Part shown: one piece after another, positions 1 to 7,776 of the stretch
Numbering within the stretch: position 1 is the stretch's first letter
Layout: each line of letters opens with the position of its first letter
NCBI GenBank assembly: GCA_016295505.1
Contig: JAEDLC010000059.1
Span: 1 to 11,462, forward strand
Length of the DNA stretch: 11,462 nt
Direction: 5' to 3'
DNA from: Dorea sp.
GTDB lineage: Bacteria; Bacillota_A; Clostridia; Lachnospirales; Lachnospiraceae
Position numbers and translations under genes: made by a program
The notes under the pieces: model-generated
Told to the model about the DNA's origin: nothing
The model's input: only the letters and a program-made list of their open reading frames with translations
Databases searched by the model: none

Positions 1-695
1 GAAGAATAATTCTCCGCATTCTGAGCTTTGAGCATCTGAACCTGAAAACTGGAATCATACACAGCAGCCTTCTTAAAGATCTCCTCACACGCAGCAACTT
101 CCTGCTGTTTGCTTTCAATTTCTTTTTTCAGTTCACCGATTCCCTTCTCCGGGATAGTAAACTCAGCTGCCGGAATGGTTGCCGGCAAGGTTCCAATCAC
201 AGCAACGGTATCCATCTTATCTATTGATACGAGGCGAATGACCCTGATATCCGGATCCTCTACCACCTTCGCATACTCATTCTTTCCCAGACGGTAAAAA
301 TGAAGATCATACCCTGCTTCTTTTAATGGTTTTAAATCACCCGGATGAAACTCACCCCAGGCTTTGATACGTTCGATTTCTGCATTGGCAGCACTTATAT
401 CCTGAACAAGCGCTGATTTTTTATCCATTGCTGCCAGAACACCCTGATACATTTCCTCAAACTGAGCATCCGAAAGAATCGGAACCTCTTCTTTCTTTTT
501 GGATTTCTTATCCGGTGCATAGTCCGTCAATGCGGAAGCCGTTTTTGAAAGACTGGTAAATCTTTCTGACACCGCACGCTGTGGACTCTTTTTCTCTGAC
601 AGATGCAGAACTCCGAGATTTCGAAGTCCATCGAGCATCTCGTCTTTTTTGGAGACAGATGACACGATGTAGACCATTTTCATCTTCTCTATCAT
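1..695 (-). CDS. atpI: V-type ATPase subunit I (a), N-terminal part, cut by left edge
   Basis: Stator/membrane subunit of the V/A-type ATPase. Its N-terminal cytoplasmic half clamps the peripheral stalks and its C-terminal membrane half forms the ion channel against the rotor ring. The visible 231 codons start MIEKMKMVYIVSSVSKKDEM and continue GLRNLGVLHL, the typical opening of subunit I with its early beta strand and 'lGvlHl' motif. Then come charged, helix-rich coiled-coil segments (about residues 75-110 and 185-205). The frame is open to base 1. The membrane half, which would show ion specificity, is outside the window, since the family is usually about 600-650 residues. The start ATG overlaps the atpD stop as ATGA and has GGAGG about 7 bases upstream inside atpD, so translation is coupled. 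Last visible gene of the operon; a rotor-ring gene (atpK) would be expected beyond the left edge. Confidence 0.9.
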   Translation of the reverse strand, partial: MIEKMKMVYIVSSVSKKDEMLDGLRNLGVLHLSEKKSPQRAVSERFTSLSKTASALTDYAPDKKSKKKEEVPILSDAQFEEMYQGVLAAMDKKSALVQDISAANAEIERIKAWGEFHPGDLKPLKEAGYDLHFYRLGKNEYAKVVEDPDIRVIRLVSIDKMDTVAVIGTLPATIPAAEFTIPEKGIGELKKEIESKQQEVAACEEIFKKAAVYDSSFQVQMLKAQNAENYS

Positions 696-1306
696 TGTGC
701 CGCCTCCACAAGTTTTTTCTTTGATATTTTTCCGCGAACAACTGCCGCTGTCTGTTGATCTCCAAGAAATACACCGATTACCCGGATATTTTCCTTTGCC
801 TCCGGAATCTTTACCTTCTCAAACAGGTTCACTCTCTGAGAAGTAGAACGTAATTCTTTCTCAAGAAGTGCTTCCTGCTTGCGAAGCACTGACACCAGCG
901 CATCCAGACGTGCAATCTCACGGAGTTTTATGATTGCAGTATCAACCCACAAAGGATAGTCGTCAACATCATAGTTAATGTCTTTGAATGTCAGCTCCTG
1001 AAATGTCGGAACTGTAACACCCGCGATGTTCTCATTCTTACAGATAACGGTATCCGGCTGTACCAGATGATCAAGCTTTTTGCTCTCTTCGAAGATTTCA
1101 TTCTCCGCAAATACAGCAACCCAGTCATCCAGATCTCCAATCATCTGAGCACGTTCGACTTCCTTCTGTTCCAGTTCAGCTTTCGTCTTCATAATCACCG
1201 ACTGCAGCTGCTGTTTCTTAAGCTGCAGGGTCGGAAGATAACGCTGATACTGTTTCAGGCGATCTTTCTGCACTTTCTGCTCATTTTTTGTAAGTTTGAT
1301 AGCCAT
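692..1306 (-). CDS. atpD: V-type ATPase subunit D (central rotor shaft)
   Basis: Subunit D is the long coiled-coil shaft that turns inside the A3B3 headpiece and couples ATP hydrolysis or synthesis to the rotor ring. The 204-residue protein is of usual length. It has the family signature at the N-terminus (MAIKLTKNEQKVQKDRLKQ, then LKKQQLQ), a long N-terminal helix, a central variable part, and a second long helix from about residue 125 (IKLREIARLDALVSVLRKQ) that would pair with the first. It ends with 'RVNLFEKVKIPEAKENIRVI', a motif typical of D subunits. The ATG follows AAAGGAG by 6 bases, and this ribosome site begins directly at the atpB stop, 12 bases away. Its own stop overlaps the atpI start. 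Assignment is certain at family level. Confidence 0.95.
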   Translation of the reverse strand: MAIKLTKNEQKVQKDRLKQYQRYLPTLQLKKQQLQSVIMKTKAELEQKEVERAQMIGDLDDWVAVFAENEIFEESKKLDHLVQPDTVICKNENIAGVTVPTFQELTFKDINYDVDDYPLWVDTAIIKLREIARLDALVSVLRKQEALLEKELRSTSQRVNLFEKVKIPEAKENIRVIGVFLGDQQTAAVVRGKISKKKLVEAAQ

Positions 1307-1318
1307 TAACTACTCCTT

Positions 1319-2614
1319 TTAGTTTAATGCATCCTTATTCGGCCATCTTTCTTTCAGAAGACTCGTCTTCAAACCGGTTTCGTTTGGTTCAAAGCATTCT
1401 GCAAGAATCTGCCAGCCAAGATCAAGTGCATCTTCAAGTGGAATATTAACACCAAGATCCATTAATTTTGTTTCGAAAAGCTCACCGTACTTCAGAAGTT
1501 TCTCATCCCATTCTGTCATAAGGAATCCCATGGATTTCTTTTCCAGTGCTTCCTTGTACTGAGAGTAAAGACGGATCATACCGTCCATGAGAGCACGATG
1601 GTCATCTCTTGTCTTACCATTTACGTTCTGTTTCAAACGTGAAAGTGATCCAAATGGCTCAATGTGTCCGTTCTTTAAATAATACTGACCTTCTGTAATA
1701 TAACCTGTATTATCCGGTACCGGATGTGTTACGTCATCACCAGGCATAGTTGTAACACCAAGGATCGTGATGGATCCGGCGCCCTCGATATCAACTGCCT
1801 TCTCATAGCGAGATGCAAGACAGCTGTACAGATCTCCCGGATAGCCTCGGTTAGAAGGTACCTGTTCCATAGTAATTGCCATTTCCTTCTGTGCATCTGC
1901 AAAGTTTGTCATATCAGTAAGAAGAACGAGTACTTTCTTTCCCGCAAGGGCAAACTGCTCAGCAACAGCAAGTGCCATATCCGGTACGAGTGTACACTCT
2001 ACAGTCGGATCGGCTGCAGTATGAATAAACATAACCGTATGGCTCATCGCACCACCCTTTTCAAGAGTGTCTCGGAACGCAAGATAATCATCATATTTCA
2101 GTCCCATACCACCGAGAACGATAACGTCTACTTCTGCCTGAAGTGCGATACGGGAAAGCAAAGCATTGTATGGCTCACCTGAAATAGAGAAAATCGGAAG
2201 CTTCTGGCTCTCTACAAGTGTATTGAACACATCGATCATAGGAATACCTGTACGGATCATGTTCTTTGGCAAGATACGTTTTGCAGGGTTAAACGAAGGT
2301 CCGCCTATCGGAATCATGTTTTCAGTAAGTGCCGGACCGTTATCTCTCGGAACTCCGGCTCCGTCAAACACACGTCCAAGCAAATGTTCTGAGAAGGAAA
2401 CCATCATCGGTCTTCCGAGGAAACGGATCGGATCATTGGTTCCTATACCCTGTGCACCTGCAAATACCTGAAGAGATACCACATCTTTATCAAGTTTAAT
2501 AACTGTCGCATAACTGTCACCTACGAGAGCAAGGTCACCAAGTCTGACATCCTTGGCTCTGACAGTAACTACGTTACCGACGATTGATTCAATTTTTGTA
2601 TATACTTTCTGCAC
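1319..2614 (-). CDS. atpB: V-type ATPase subunit B (non-catalytic nucleotide-binding)
   Basis: Subunit B alternates with A in the A3B3 hexamer and contributes an arginine to the catalytic interface. In the 431-residue protein, residues 1-70 form the beta-barrel domain. The nucleotide-binding core carries the degenerate P-loop region (SISGEPYNALLSRIA, about 143-156), LVLLTDMTNFADA (229-241), the segment DDVTHPVPDNTGYITEGQ (293-310) and FGSLSRL with Arg326, the probable arginine finger. Helical C-terminal domain to 431. The start is GTG, chosen because a perfect TAGGAGGT lies 6-7 bases upstream and overlaps the TAG stop of atpA; no better ATG exists nearby. The short length (other B subunits are often about 460) and the divergent core resemble the spirochaete/Chlamydia branch. 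Encoded between atpA and atpD. Confidence 0.96.
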   Translation of the reverse strand: MQKVYTKIESIVGNVVTVRAKDVRLGDLALVGDSYATVIKLDKDVVSLQVFAGAQGIGTNDPIRFLGRPMMVSFSEHLLGRVFDGAGVPRDNGPALTENMIPIGGPSFNPAKRILPKNMIRTGIPMIDVFNTLVESQKLPIFSISGEPYNALLSRIALQAEVDVIVLGGMGLKYDDYLAFRDTLEKGGAMSHTVMFIHTAADPTVECTLVPDMALAVAEQFALAGKKVLVLLTDMTNFADAQKEMAITMEQVPSNRGYPGDLYSCLASRYEKAVDIEGAGSITILGVTTMPGDDVTHPVPDNTGYITEGQYYLKNGHIEPFGSLSRLKQNVNGKTRDDHRALMDGMIRLYSQYKEALEKKSMGFLMTEWDEKLLKYGELFETKLMDLGVNIPLEDALDLGWQILAECFEPNETGLKTSLLKERWPNKDALN

Positions 2615-2625
2615 TTTAGGACCTC

Positions 2626-4356
2626 CTACTCAACTGCTTTCGACATGTAGAATTCTGAAATTTTCTTTCCCTGCTCGTAGTACTCCGGTGTCTGGAACTG
2701 GGTACCGTGCCAGTCAAGGAACTCCTGTCTCAACTGATTGAAGAAGCCTCGGATTTCTTTCTTGTCCTCCAGGTCATAGGACTTCATTAATGCATCATAC
2801 AGCACATCGAACTCTTCTCTCTGTCTCTCCGGAGAACAAGCCGCATCGATCGGATCAAATGAGTTCTGCTGAAGGTATACAGAGTCGAGAAGTTCACCCT
2901 TCTGATAGATGGTATAATCTTCCGCAGATGTTCCTTCCTCACCTACTACCTTCATCATCTGGTTGATCTCATTTCCTCTTCTGAGAATCGCACGTGCTTC
3001 TTCGATACGTCCCATATCTACAACACCTGAATACTTGGACCATGAATCCATCGGATGAATTGCAGGGTATTTACGCGCATCAGAACGTTCTCTTGAAAGT
3101 CCATGGAATGCTCCCACTACCTTCAGAGTTGCCTGCGTTACAGGTTCTTCAAAGTTACCTCCTGCAGGAGATACCGTACCACCAATCGTTACAGATGCAA
3201 TCTTACCATTCTTAAGTCTTACTTTACCGGCTCTCTCATAGAAAGAAGCAATTGTTGACTCAAGATAAGCAGGGAATGCCTCTTCACCAGGAATCTCTTC
3301 CAGACGTCCTGACATCTCACGCATTGCCTGCGCCCAACGGCTTGTAGAGTCTGCAAGAAGAAGGACATCCAGTCCCATCTGTCTGTAATACTCGGCAAGT
3401 GTAACAGCAGTGTAGCAGGAAGCCTCTCTGGCTGCTACCGGCATGGAAGAAGTGTTACAGATAATGATGGTTCTTTCCATCAGGGATCTGCCTGTCTTCG
3501 GATCTTCCAGTTCAGGGAACTCTTTTAAGATCTCTACGACCTCACCTGCACGCTCTCCACACGCTGCTACGATAACGATGTCAGCTTCACCGTTTTTAGC
3601 CTCCATATGCTGAAGAACTGTTTTTCCTGCTCCGAAAGGTCCCGGAACACAGAATGTTCCACCCTTTGCTACAGGAAGAAAAGCGTCAATACAACGAATC
3701 TTTGTTACCAGAGGTTCGTCCGGACGAAGTCTCTCCTCATAGCATTTCACTGCCTGTTTAACCGGCTGTGTGATCACCATGCTGAGTTCTTTCTCCTCAC
3801 CTTTACTGTTTACAATTACGCAAATTGTCGCTCTTACATGATAAGAGCCTTTTTCTTTAATTGATTTAACCGTCCAGTCACGACCTTTCAGTGTGAATGG
3901 AACCATAATTTCATGTGTAAATAATCCTTCAGGAACACTACCGATAGAATCTCCCGCTTCCACAGAATCTCCCACCTTCACAGATGGTGTAAACTCCCAT
4001 TCTCTATCCGGAATAGGATCAAGATATACACCTCTCTCAAGGAAGAAGCCGCACTGTTCAGCCAGATCCGGTAATGGATTCTGAAGACCGTCAAATACCT
4101 GGGTCAGAAGACCTGGGCCAAGTTCAACACTCATCAGTTCGCCGGTAAACTCTACAGCGTCTCCGACCTTAATGCCGTTGGACATCTCGTAGATCTGCAT
4201 GCTTGCAATCCCATTGTTGATTCGGATAACCTCTCCTTTGAGACGTTTTCCATCAACAAGGATGTAAGCAACTTCATTTTTATGAACTGAACCATCAAAG
4301 CTGACATTTGCCAGGTTTCCGTTAATACCAGTTACATATCCTGTTACTGTTTCCAT
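2626..4356 (-). CDS. atpA: V-type ATPase catalytic subunit A
   Basis: Catalytic subunit of the A3B3 head. The 576-residue protein is of usual length for the family. Visible are the N-terminal beta-barrel (METVTGYVTGINGNLANV), the A-type-specific insertion ('bulge') region about 110-190, Walker A GPFGAGKT (239-246), the catalytic-Glu motif ACGERAGEV (265-273, Glu268), Walker B LLLADS (332-337), and the SRW and FPAYL motifs (339-341, 361-365). The C-terminal domain is helical. The reading frame stays open 35 codons further upstream, but that extension overlaps the preceding gene and lacks family similarity. The ATG at 4356 has GGGAGAG upstream and makes a 13-base gap from the previous stop. The TAG stop lies inside the ribosome site of atpB. 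Central gene of the operon; certain. Confidence 0.97.
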   Translation of the reverse strand: METVTGYVTGINGNLANVSFDGSVHKNEVAYILVDGKRLKGEVIRINNGIASMQIYEMSNGIKVGDAVEFTGELMSVELGPGLLTQVFDGLQNPLPDLAEQCGFFLERGVYLDPIPDREWEFTPSVKVGDSVEAGDSIGSVPEGLFTHEIMVPFTLKGRDWTVKSIKEKGSYHVRATICVIVNSKGEEKELSMVITQPVKQAVKCYEERLRPDEPLVTKIRCIDAFLPVAKGGTFCVPGPFGAGKTVLQHMEAKNGEADIVIVAACGERAGEVVEILKEFPELEDPKTGRSLMERTIIICNTSSMPVAAREASCYTAVTLAEYYRQMGLDVLLLADSTSRWAQAMREMSGRLEEIPGEEAFPAYLESTIASFYERAGKVRLKNGKIASVTIGGTVSPAGGNFEEPVTQATLKVVGAFHGLSRERSDARKYPAIHPMDSWSKYSGVVDMGRIEEARAILRRGNEINQMMKVVGEEGTSAEDYTIYQKGELLDSVYLQQNSFDPIDAACSPERQREEFDVLYDALMKSYDLEDKKEIRGFFNQLRQEFLDWHGTQFQTPEYYEQGKKISEFYMSKAVE

Positions 4357-4369
4357 CAATTCTCTCCCG

Positions 4370-4891
4370 TTATAAGCTATATACGCGCTGCTGTACCTGA
4401 TCAAAAAGACGTTTGAATTCCTGTTGTCCTTTTTTCTGAACGAAACAGCTCTGGCGCTCAAGCAATTTTAGTTTAATAGCATACCCGAATAAATAAACAT
4501 CATCAAAAGTATGCAGGCCTACCAATGAATCAAGATTTTCAAATTCATAATCCAGCAAGATTTTCTCTGCTTCCAGCGGATTCTTCGCAGCCAGTGCGGT
4601 TCCCGCCACCTGTGCCATGACAGAATCCTTGTCGTAGGATGTCAGATAAGGTCTTCCCAGATTCATACTTCTCTGATAATTAAGTTCCCTCGTAAGATTC
4701 TTATAAAATGCAGCCCACTCTTTTACAAGCGGTCCCTCTTCTGACGAAAGAGTAAGATTCTCCAGGAACTTATATTTTGATTCGCTTACATTTGACTGAC
4801 ACATACCGAGAAACTCATCATAAGTGATCGGCATCTCTCCGTCTGTTCTCAGATCCGGCAGGCTTGATATCAAGTAATAATATGAAGCCAT
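4370..4891 (-). CDS. DUF2764 family protein of the V-ATPase operon
   Basis: A 173-residue protein of the DUF2764 type, which is characteristically encoded between atpE and atpA in compact bacterial V-ATPase operons (spirochaetes, chlamydiae, Bacteroidetes). The start MASYYYLISSLPDLR carries the family opening 'YYYLvaSLP'. The rest is predicted mostly helical, without signal peptide or membrane segment, and ends in a basic, glutamine-rich helix (about 150-173). Its role is not established. Because the operon shows no gene for subunit C (which joins the central shaft to the rotor ring) or F, it may do part of their job; this is inference. The ATG at 4891 is preferred over an in-frame GTG six bases upstream, because AGGAGG lies 5 bases before the ATG and would abut the GTG. 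Gap to atpE is 12 bases. Confidence 0.85.
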   Translation of the reverse strand: MASYYYLISSLPDLRTDGEMPITYDEFLGMCQSNVSESKYKFLENLTLSSEEGPLVKEWAAFYKNLTRELNYQRSMNLGRPYLTSYDKDSVMAQVAGTALAAKNPLEAEKILLDYEFENLDSLVGLHTFDDVYLFGYAIKLKLLERQSCFVQKKGQQEFKRLFDQVQQRVYSL

Positions 4892-4903
4892 AGACACCTC
4901 CTG

Positions 4904-5464
4904 CTAGAAATCAAGATTTCTGAAATATGGCATCAGCATCTGCATGATCTCTTCATCCGAACAGTCAAAATAACCCGAACCATCTTTCGCCGCCAGACGG
5001 AATCCTGCCTGAACGCCTTTTGTAGGTCTGATCTCAAGACCATTCTTAATTTCTTCTGCAAGCTCTGCTTTGAGTGCATCATTCACTTCTGAAACTTCAA
5101 CCGAATAATTCTGTACATCTTCTCCAACCACAACAGCCTGGATTAATTTTCCAAGTGCGGCATCTGAAAGGGTATCTTTAATCTTCGCAGAAAGGATTTT
5201 CTCAAATTCAGCTTCCACCTCAGTTTTAAATGCAAGCATAGCATCTCTTTTTGCCTGCTCCGCACTGATTGCAGCACTTTCTTTAAGAATACCGATTTCC
5301 TTCTCTGAAGTTTCCTGAATACTCTTCGCTTCAGCTTTGGCATCTGCAACAATTGCTTCTGCTTTTTTCTTAGCTTCCGAAATGATTACTTCTGCTTCTG
5401 CATTAGCCACATCAATTCCTTCTTTTCGAATTGACGAAACTAAGTCTTGAATCTGTAATTCCAT
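4904..5464 (-). CDS. atpE: V-type ATPase subunit E (peripheral stalk)
   Basis: Peripheral-stalk subunit that, normally as a heterodimer with G, holds the head against subunit I. The 186-residue protein has a long Ala/Lys/Glu-rich coiled coil from about residue 1 to 85 (for example EAEVIISEAKKKAEAIVADA). A globular C-terminal domain of about 100 residues follows, with the motif GLEIRPTKGVQAGFRLAAKD and an end in FRNLDF. This architecture is that of V/A-type subunit E. No separate G gene is seen next to it. The ATG follows a purine-rich GGAAGG/GGAAG stretch. It is the first gene of the operon, with a promoter about 60 bases upstream. The name follows V-ATPase usage and is not the F-type c subunit. 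Confidence 0.92.
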   Translation of the reverse strand: MELQIQDLVSSIRKEGIDVANAEAEVIISEAKKKAEAIVADAKAEAKSIQETSEKEIGILKESAAISAEQAKRDAMLAFKTEVEAEFEKILSAKIKDTLSDAALGKLIQAVVVGEDVQNYSVEVSEVNDALKAELAEEIKNGLEIRPTKGVQAGFRLAAKDGSGYFDCSDEEIMQMLMPYFRNLDF

Positions 5465-5525
5465 AAGTTCACTTCCTTTCCTTCCATTTTATTTTTTGTT
5501 TAAATAAAAAGAATTTATTCATACT

Positions 5526-5555
5526 ATAATACTACAATTAACATGTCTTTTGCAA
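5526..5555 (-). promoter_or_regulatory. Probable sigma-A promoter of the V-ATPase operon
   Basis: On the minus strand TTGCAA (5550-5555) is followed after 18 bases by TATTAT (5526-5531). Transcription would begin near 5519, giving a leader of about 55 bases before the atpE ATG. The region is AT-rich and no gene covers it. No operator or leader structure could be recognised. This is a consensus-based call. Confidence 0.6.
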
Positions 5556-5683
5556 GCACTTTAGGGACAAAACCATAAAATTTTTCTGTCTTTTTTCTAA
5601 AATTTTTCACAAATTAAAAGTCAAATTGTTACATATAAACAATAAAATTTACATGAGCATACCTGTTGTTCTTGGAACGAATT

Positions 5684-5712
5684 TTGTAAAACTTAATTTT
5701 TTATGTTATACT
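5684..5712 (+). promoter_or_regulatory. Extended -10 promoter of the TetR-family gene
   Basis: TTGTAA (5684-5689), a 17-base spacer and TATACT (5707-5712). The TG of an extended -10 lies at 5704-5705. Predicted start near 5719, about 27 bases before the ATG. The match is very good. It is divergent from the atpE promoter, about 130 bases away; the AT-rich bases 5556-5683 between them hold nothing else I can identify. Confidence 0.75.
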
Positions 5713-5745
5713 ATGGCTAAGAATAGACCAAAGTGAGCTGATAAG

Positions 5746-6333
5746 ATGAACCATACAAAAAATATTATTATAGACGCTTTCTGGCAATTGTTAGAAGAAA
5801 AGCCCTACAATAAAATCACTGTAAAAGATGTCGTTGACCGTTGCCATCTGAACCGTAATACATTTTATTATCATTTTCATGATATCCCGGAACTTCTGAA
5901 AAACAGTATCAAAAGCGAACATGAGTCTATCATTCAGACCTATTGCAATTTTGGTTCCCCTATTGACTGTATTACGCCCCTTATTCAGAACACCTTAAAA
6001 CACAAAAAAGCTGTGCTTCATATTTATCGTTCTCTTCAGCGTGAAGTTTTTTTAATATCTTTAAATGAACTGGCACTGCATATGGTAACAAAATATATTG
6101 ACACTGCTACTGCCAATCTCTCTCTTCCACCGGAAGACAGAGCTCTTTTCATTCGCTTTTACAAATGTGCTCTGGTTGGAGTTTATCTTGACTGGCTTGA
6201 CAGTGGTCTAAACTACGATCTCGAAAAAAGCTTCATCCGCATTACAGAATTGCTTCATGGTTCAGGCAAACAAGCTATTTTAAGATCTGCTGAAACTATT
6301 TGCACTAAAAAAAGCCCAAATATAATGCAGTAA
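5746..6333 (+). CDS. TetR/AcrR family transcriptional regulator
   Basis: A 195-residue DNA-binding regulator. The N-terminal TetR domain is clear: the first helix (IIIDAFWQLLEEKPYNKIT), then the helix-turn-helix at about 25-44 with VKDVVDRCHLNRNTFYYHF, the last part being the usual recognition-helix signature. The C-terminal ligand/dimer domain (55-185) resembles the type found in DhaS-like regulators of Firmicutes. The ligand is unknown. The gene has its own strong promoter and only a weak ribosome site (AAGTGAG). It lies tail-to-tail with the HdeD-radical SAM-DegV-PAP2 operon and its last 29 bases overlap the end of the PAP2-like gene. It is a candidate regulator of that operon or of itself, but TetR genes usually sit divergent to their targets, so the target is not settled. 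Confidence 0.92.
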   Translation: MNHTKNIIIDAFWQLLEEKPYNKITVKDVVDRCHLNRNTFYYHFHDIPELLKNSIKSEHESIIQTYCNFGSPIDCITPLIQNTLKHKKAVLHIYRSLQREVFLISLNELALHMVTKYIDTATANLSLPPEDRALFIRFYKCALVGVYLDWLDSGLNYDLEKSFIRITELLHGSGKQAILRSAETICTKKSPNIMQ

Positions 6334-6889
6334 TTCCAAATACAACAAAAGCAGTGATACTTCCTGCCAGGAATTCTGATACAGTATGTCGCTTCAATTG
6401 TACCGATGCCCAAAATTCAATACCATAAAGAATCATGCAGATCAGTATGGTAACCCCATTCAGCCAGTAGGATAAAAATAAATATGGGAGTGTGCAACTG
6501 CATGCATGTCCGCTTGCCCGTATTTTACAAATCTTATTCAAAAAAGTTAAAATCAATACAGCCAGCAGATAAGAGAACAGCACACACATCAACATCTCAG
6601 AACAATGCATTATCTTTCCTGCCAGAAATGCAATCAAATACCCGCCAAGATTCAGGATAAACGCCATATTCCTCTGCGTTTCCCGTGAATTTTCCTCTGC
6701 ATTTTTCCTGAGTTTCGCCATAGGATATGCACAGGCAGGTACAAGCGATAAAAAAACAACTGCCATAATCAGTTCACTCACTGAAGCGAACATTTCCCCA
6801 AATGTTCCAGACAATATAAGTAACATAAAAAGTATCAATACAGGAGGAACTGTTATAATACGGACAATCTGTGCTATTTTATTCTTCAC
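6305..6889 (-). CDS. PAP2-like integral membrane phosphatase
   Basis: A 194-residue membrane protein with about six hydrophobic segments (roughly 8-28, 36-55, 74-92, 97-118, 133-156, 170-192). Remnants of the PAP2 (phosphatidic acid phosphatase type 2) motifs are present in order: an Arg-containing stretch ENSRETQRNMAF (66-77), SGH at 126-128, and LKRHTVSEFLAG (165-176), where the His168 region matches the third motif. PAP2 enzymes remove phosphate from lipid phosphates or pyrophosphates at the membrane; the substrate here is unknown. The first motif is weak, so activity is not assured. The GTG at 6889 is chosen because it follows GAAAGGG and leaves 16 bases after the DegV stop; the frame continues upstream only by overlapping DegV. 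Last gene of the four-gene operon; its 3' end overlaps the TetR gene by 29 bases. Confidence 0.75.
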   Translation of the reverse strand: MKNKIAQIVRIITVPPVLILFMLLILSGTFGEMFASVSELIMAVVFLSLVPACAYPMAKLRKNAEENSRETQRNMAFILNLGGYLIAFLAGKIMHCSEMLMCVLFSYLLAVLILTFLNKICKIRASGHACSCTLPYLFLSYWLNGVTILICMILYGIEFWASVQLKRHTVSEFLAGSITAFVVFGITALYLGFF

Positions 6890-6905
6890 TTTTTCACTGC
6901 CCTTT

Positions 6906-7763
6906 CTATAACTTTTTACTGATTCCCATTCCAAAAGCTCCCGGTCCCACATGACATCCGATACTAAATGTCAGCGGATCATAATTGAACTCTTCTCCTT
7001 CGAAGATCTCCTTTGCCATGTCCATCCACTCCTGATGATCCTTTTGTTCCACAAAACTCCCAGCAACTCCTACCCTAATTTCATCGCCTCGCTCATGGAA
7101 CTCATCAGCCCTTTTCTTCATCTCCCGAAGCAAACGTTTTTTACAGTTTTTCGTGCCTCTCACTTTTGCATAAGCATCCAGACGTTCCCCTTCAATAATC
7201 AAAAGCGGTTTAATATTCAGCAATTCTCCCATTGCCGCTCCTGCCGGAGTTACACGTCCGCCTTTTTTTAAGTATTCCAGCGTTTCTACCCCGACCAAAA
7301 TAATGGATTCATAAGCTGCCTGTTCCAGTTTTCTCTTAATCTCCTTTGCCGAATATCCCTGCTCTGCCAGACTAAGAGCGTCCTGTACAGAATGTCTTTG
7401 CGTTACGGAAATCCGATGATTATCCACCACCTGCACTTTACCATCATATTCTCTTGCCAGAAGTTGAGCTGTCTGACAGAAGCTGCTTAGTCCACTGGAC
7501 ATTGGAATATACACAATTTCATCATATCCGGCAAATAATATATGTTCCCACATTTCCATGATATCCCCTGGTGATGGCTGTGAAGTAGATAGTTCCTTAT
7601 GTTCCAAAAGCCATTGATAAAACACTTCATGAGACAATCCATATCCTTCAAAATAAGTTTCTCCCTCTATAATAACGGGCATCGAAATTACATAGACTCC
7701 AAGTTTACGTCCTTCTTCCTCAAAAATACCACTGTTACTATCCGTTACAATTGCAGTTCTCAT
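6906..7763 (-). CDS. DegV family fatty-acid-binding protein
   Basis: A 285-residue cytoplasmic protein of usual DegV length. Signatures visible: MRTAIVTDSNSG (1-12), LSTSQPSPGD (58-67), PMSSGLSSF (87-95), VDNHRIS (113-119), LEYLKKGGR (162-170) and HVGPGAFG (271-278). DegV/FakB proteins bind one fatty acid; the FakB members present it to the kinase FakA for entry into phospholipid synthesis. No FakA-like gene is in the window. The ATG at 7763 follows AGAGGAGAT by about 6 bases and lies 13 bases after the radical SAM stop. The frame is open 165 bases further upstream, but that part overlaps the radical SAM gene in another frame and is not DegV-like. Its position between a radical SAM enzyme and a PAP2-like phosphatase suggests delivery or holding of an acyl chain for lipid chemistry, which is inference. 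Confidence 0.93.
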   Translation of the reverse strand: MRTAIVTDSNSGIFEEEGRKLGVYVISMPVIIEGETYFEGYGLSHEVFYQWLLEHKELSTSQPSPGDIMEMWEHILFAGYDEIVYIPMSSGLSSFCQTAQLLAREYDGKVQVVDNHRISVTQRHSVQDALSLAEQGYSAKEIKRKLEQAAYESIILVGVETLEYLKKGGRVTPAGAAMGELLNIKPLLIIEGERLDAYAKVRGTKNCKKRLLREMKKRADEFHERGDEIRVGVAGSFVEQKDHQEWMDMAKEIFEGEEFNYDPLTFSIGCHVGPGAFGMGISKKL

Positions 7764-7776
7764 TCGGTATCTCCTC

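Noticed and set aside
1724..2182. 152-codon plus-strand open frame inside atpB
   Set aside because: It is antisense to a fully conserved ATPase subunit, has no ribosome site and its translation is Cys/His/Ser-rich without any family pattern.
4357..4461. 35-codon upstream extension of atpA
   Set aside because: It overlaps the DUF2764 gene, shows no similarity to subunit A, and the ATG at 4356 has a ribosome site and the conserved N-terminus.
4892..4897. GTG start two codons upstream of the DUF2764 ATG
   Set aside because: The GTG overlaps or touches the AGGAGG ribosome site, leaving no spacing; the ATG at 4891 has proper spacing.
5556..5683. Possible small gene or leader RNA in the AT-rich spacer between atpE and the TetR gene
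   Set aside because: No open frame with a ribosome site and no stable hairpin with a T-run could be found; it is adequately explained as a divergent promoter region.
6890..6952. N-terminal extension of the PAP2-like protein
   Set aside because: It overlaps the 3' end of degV and is hydrophilic; the GTG at 6889 follows the DegV stop with a ribosome site.
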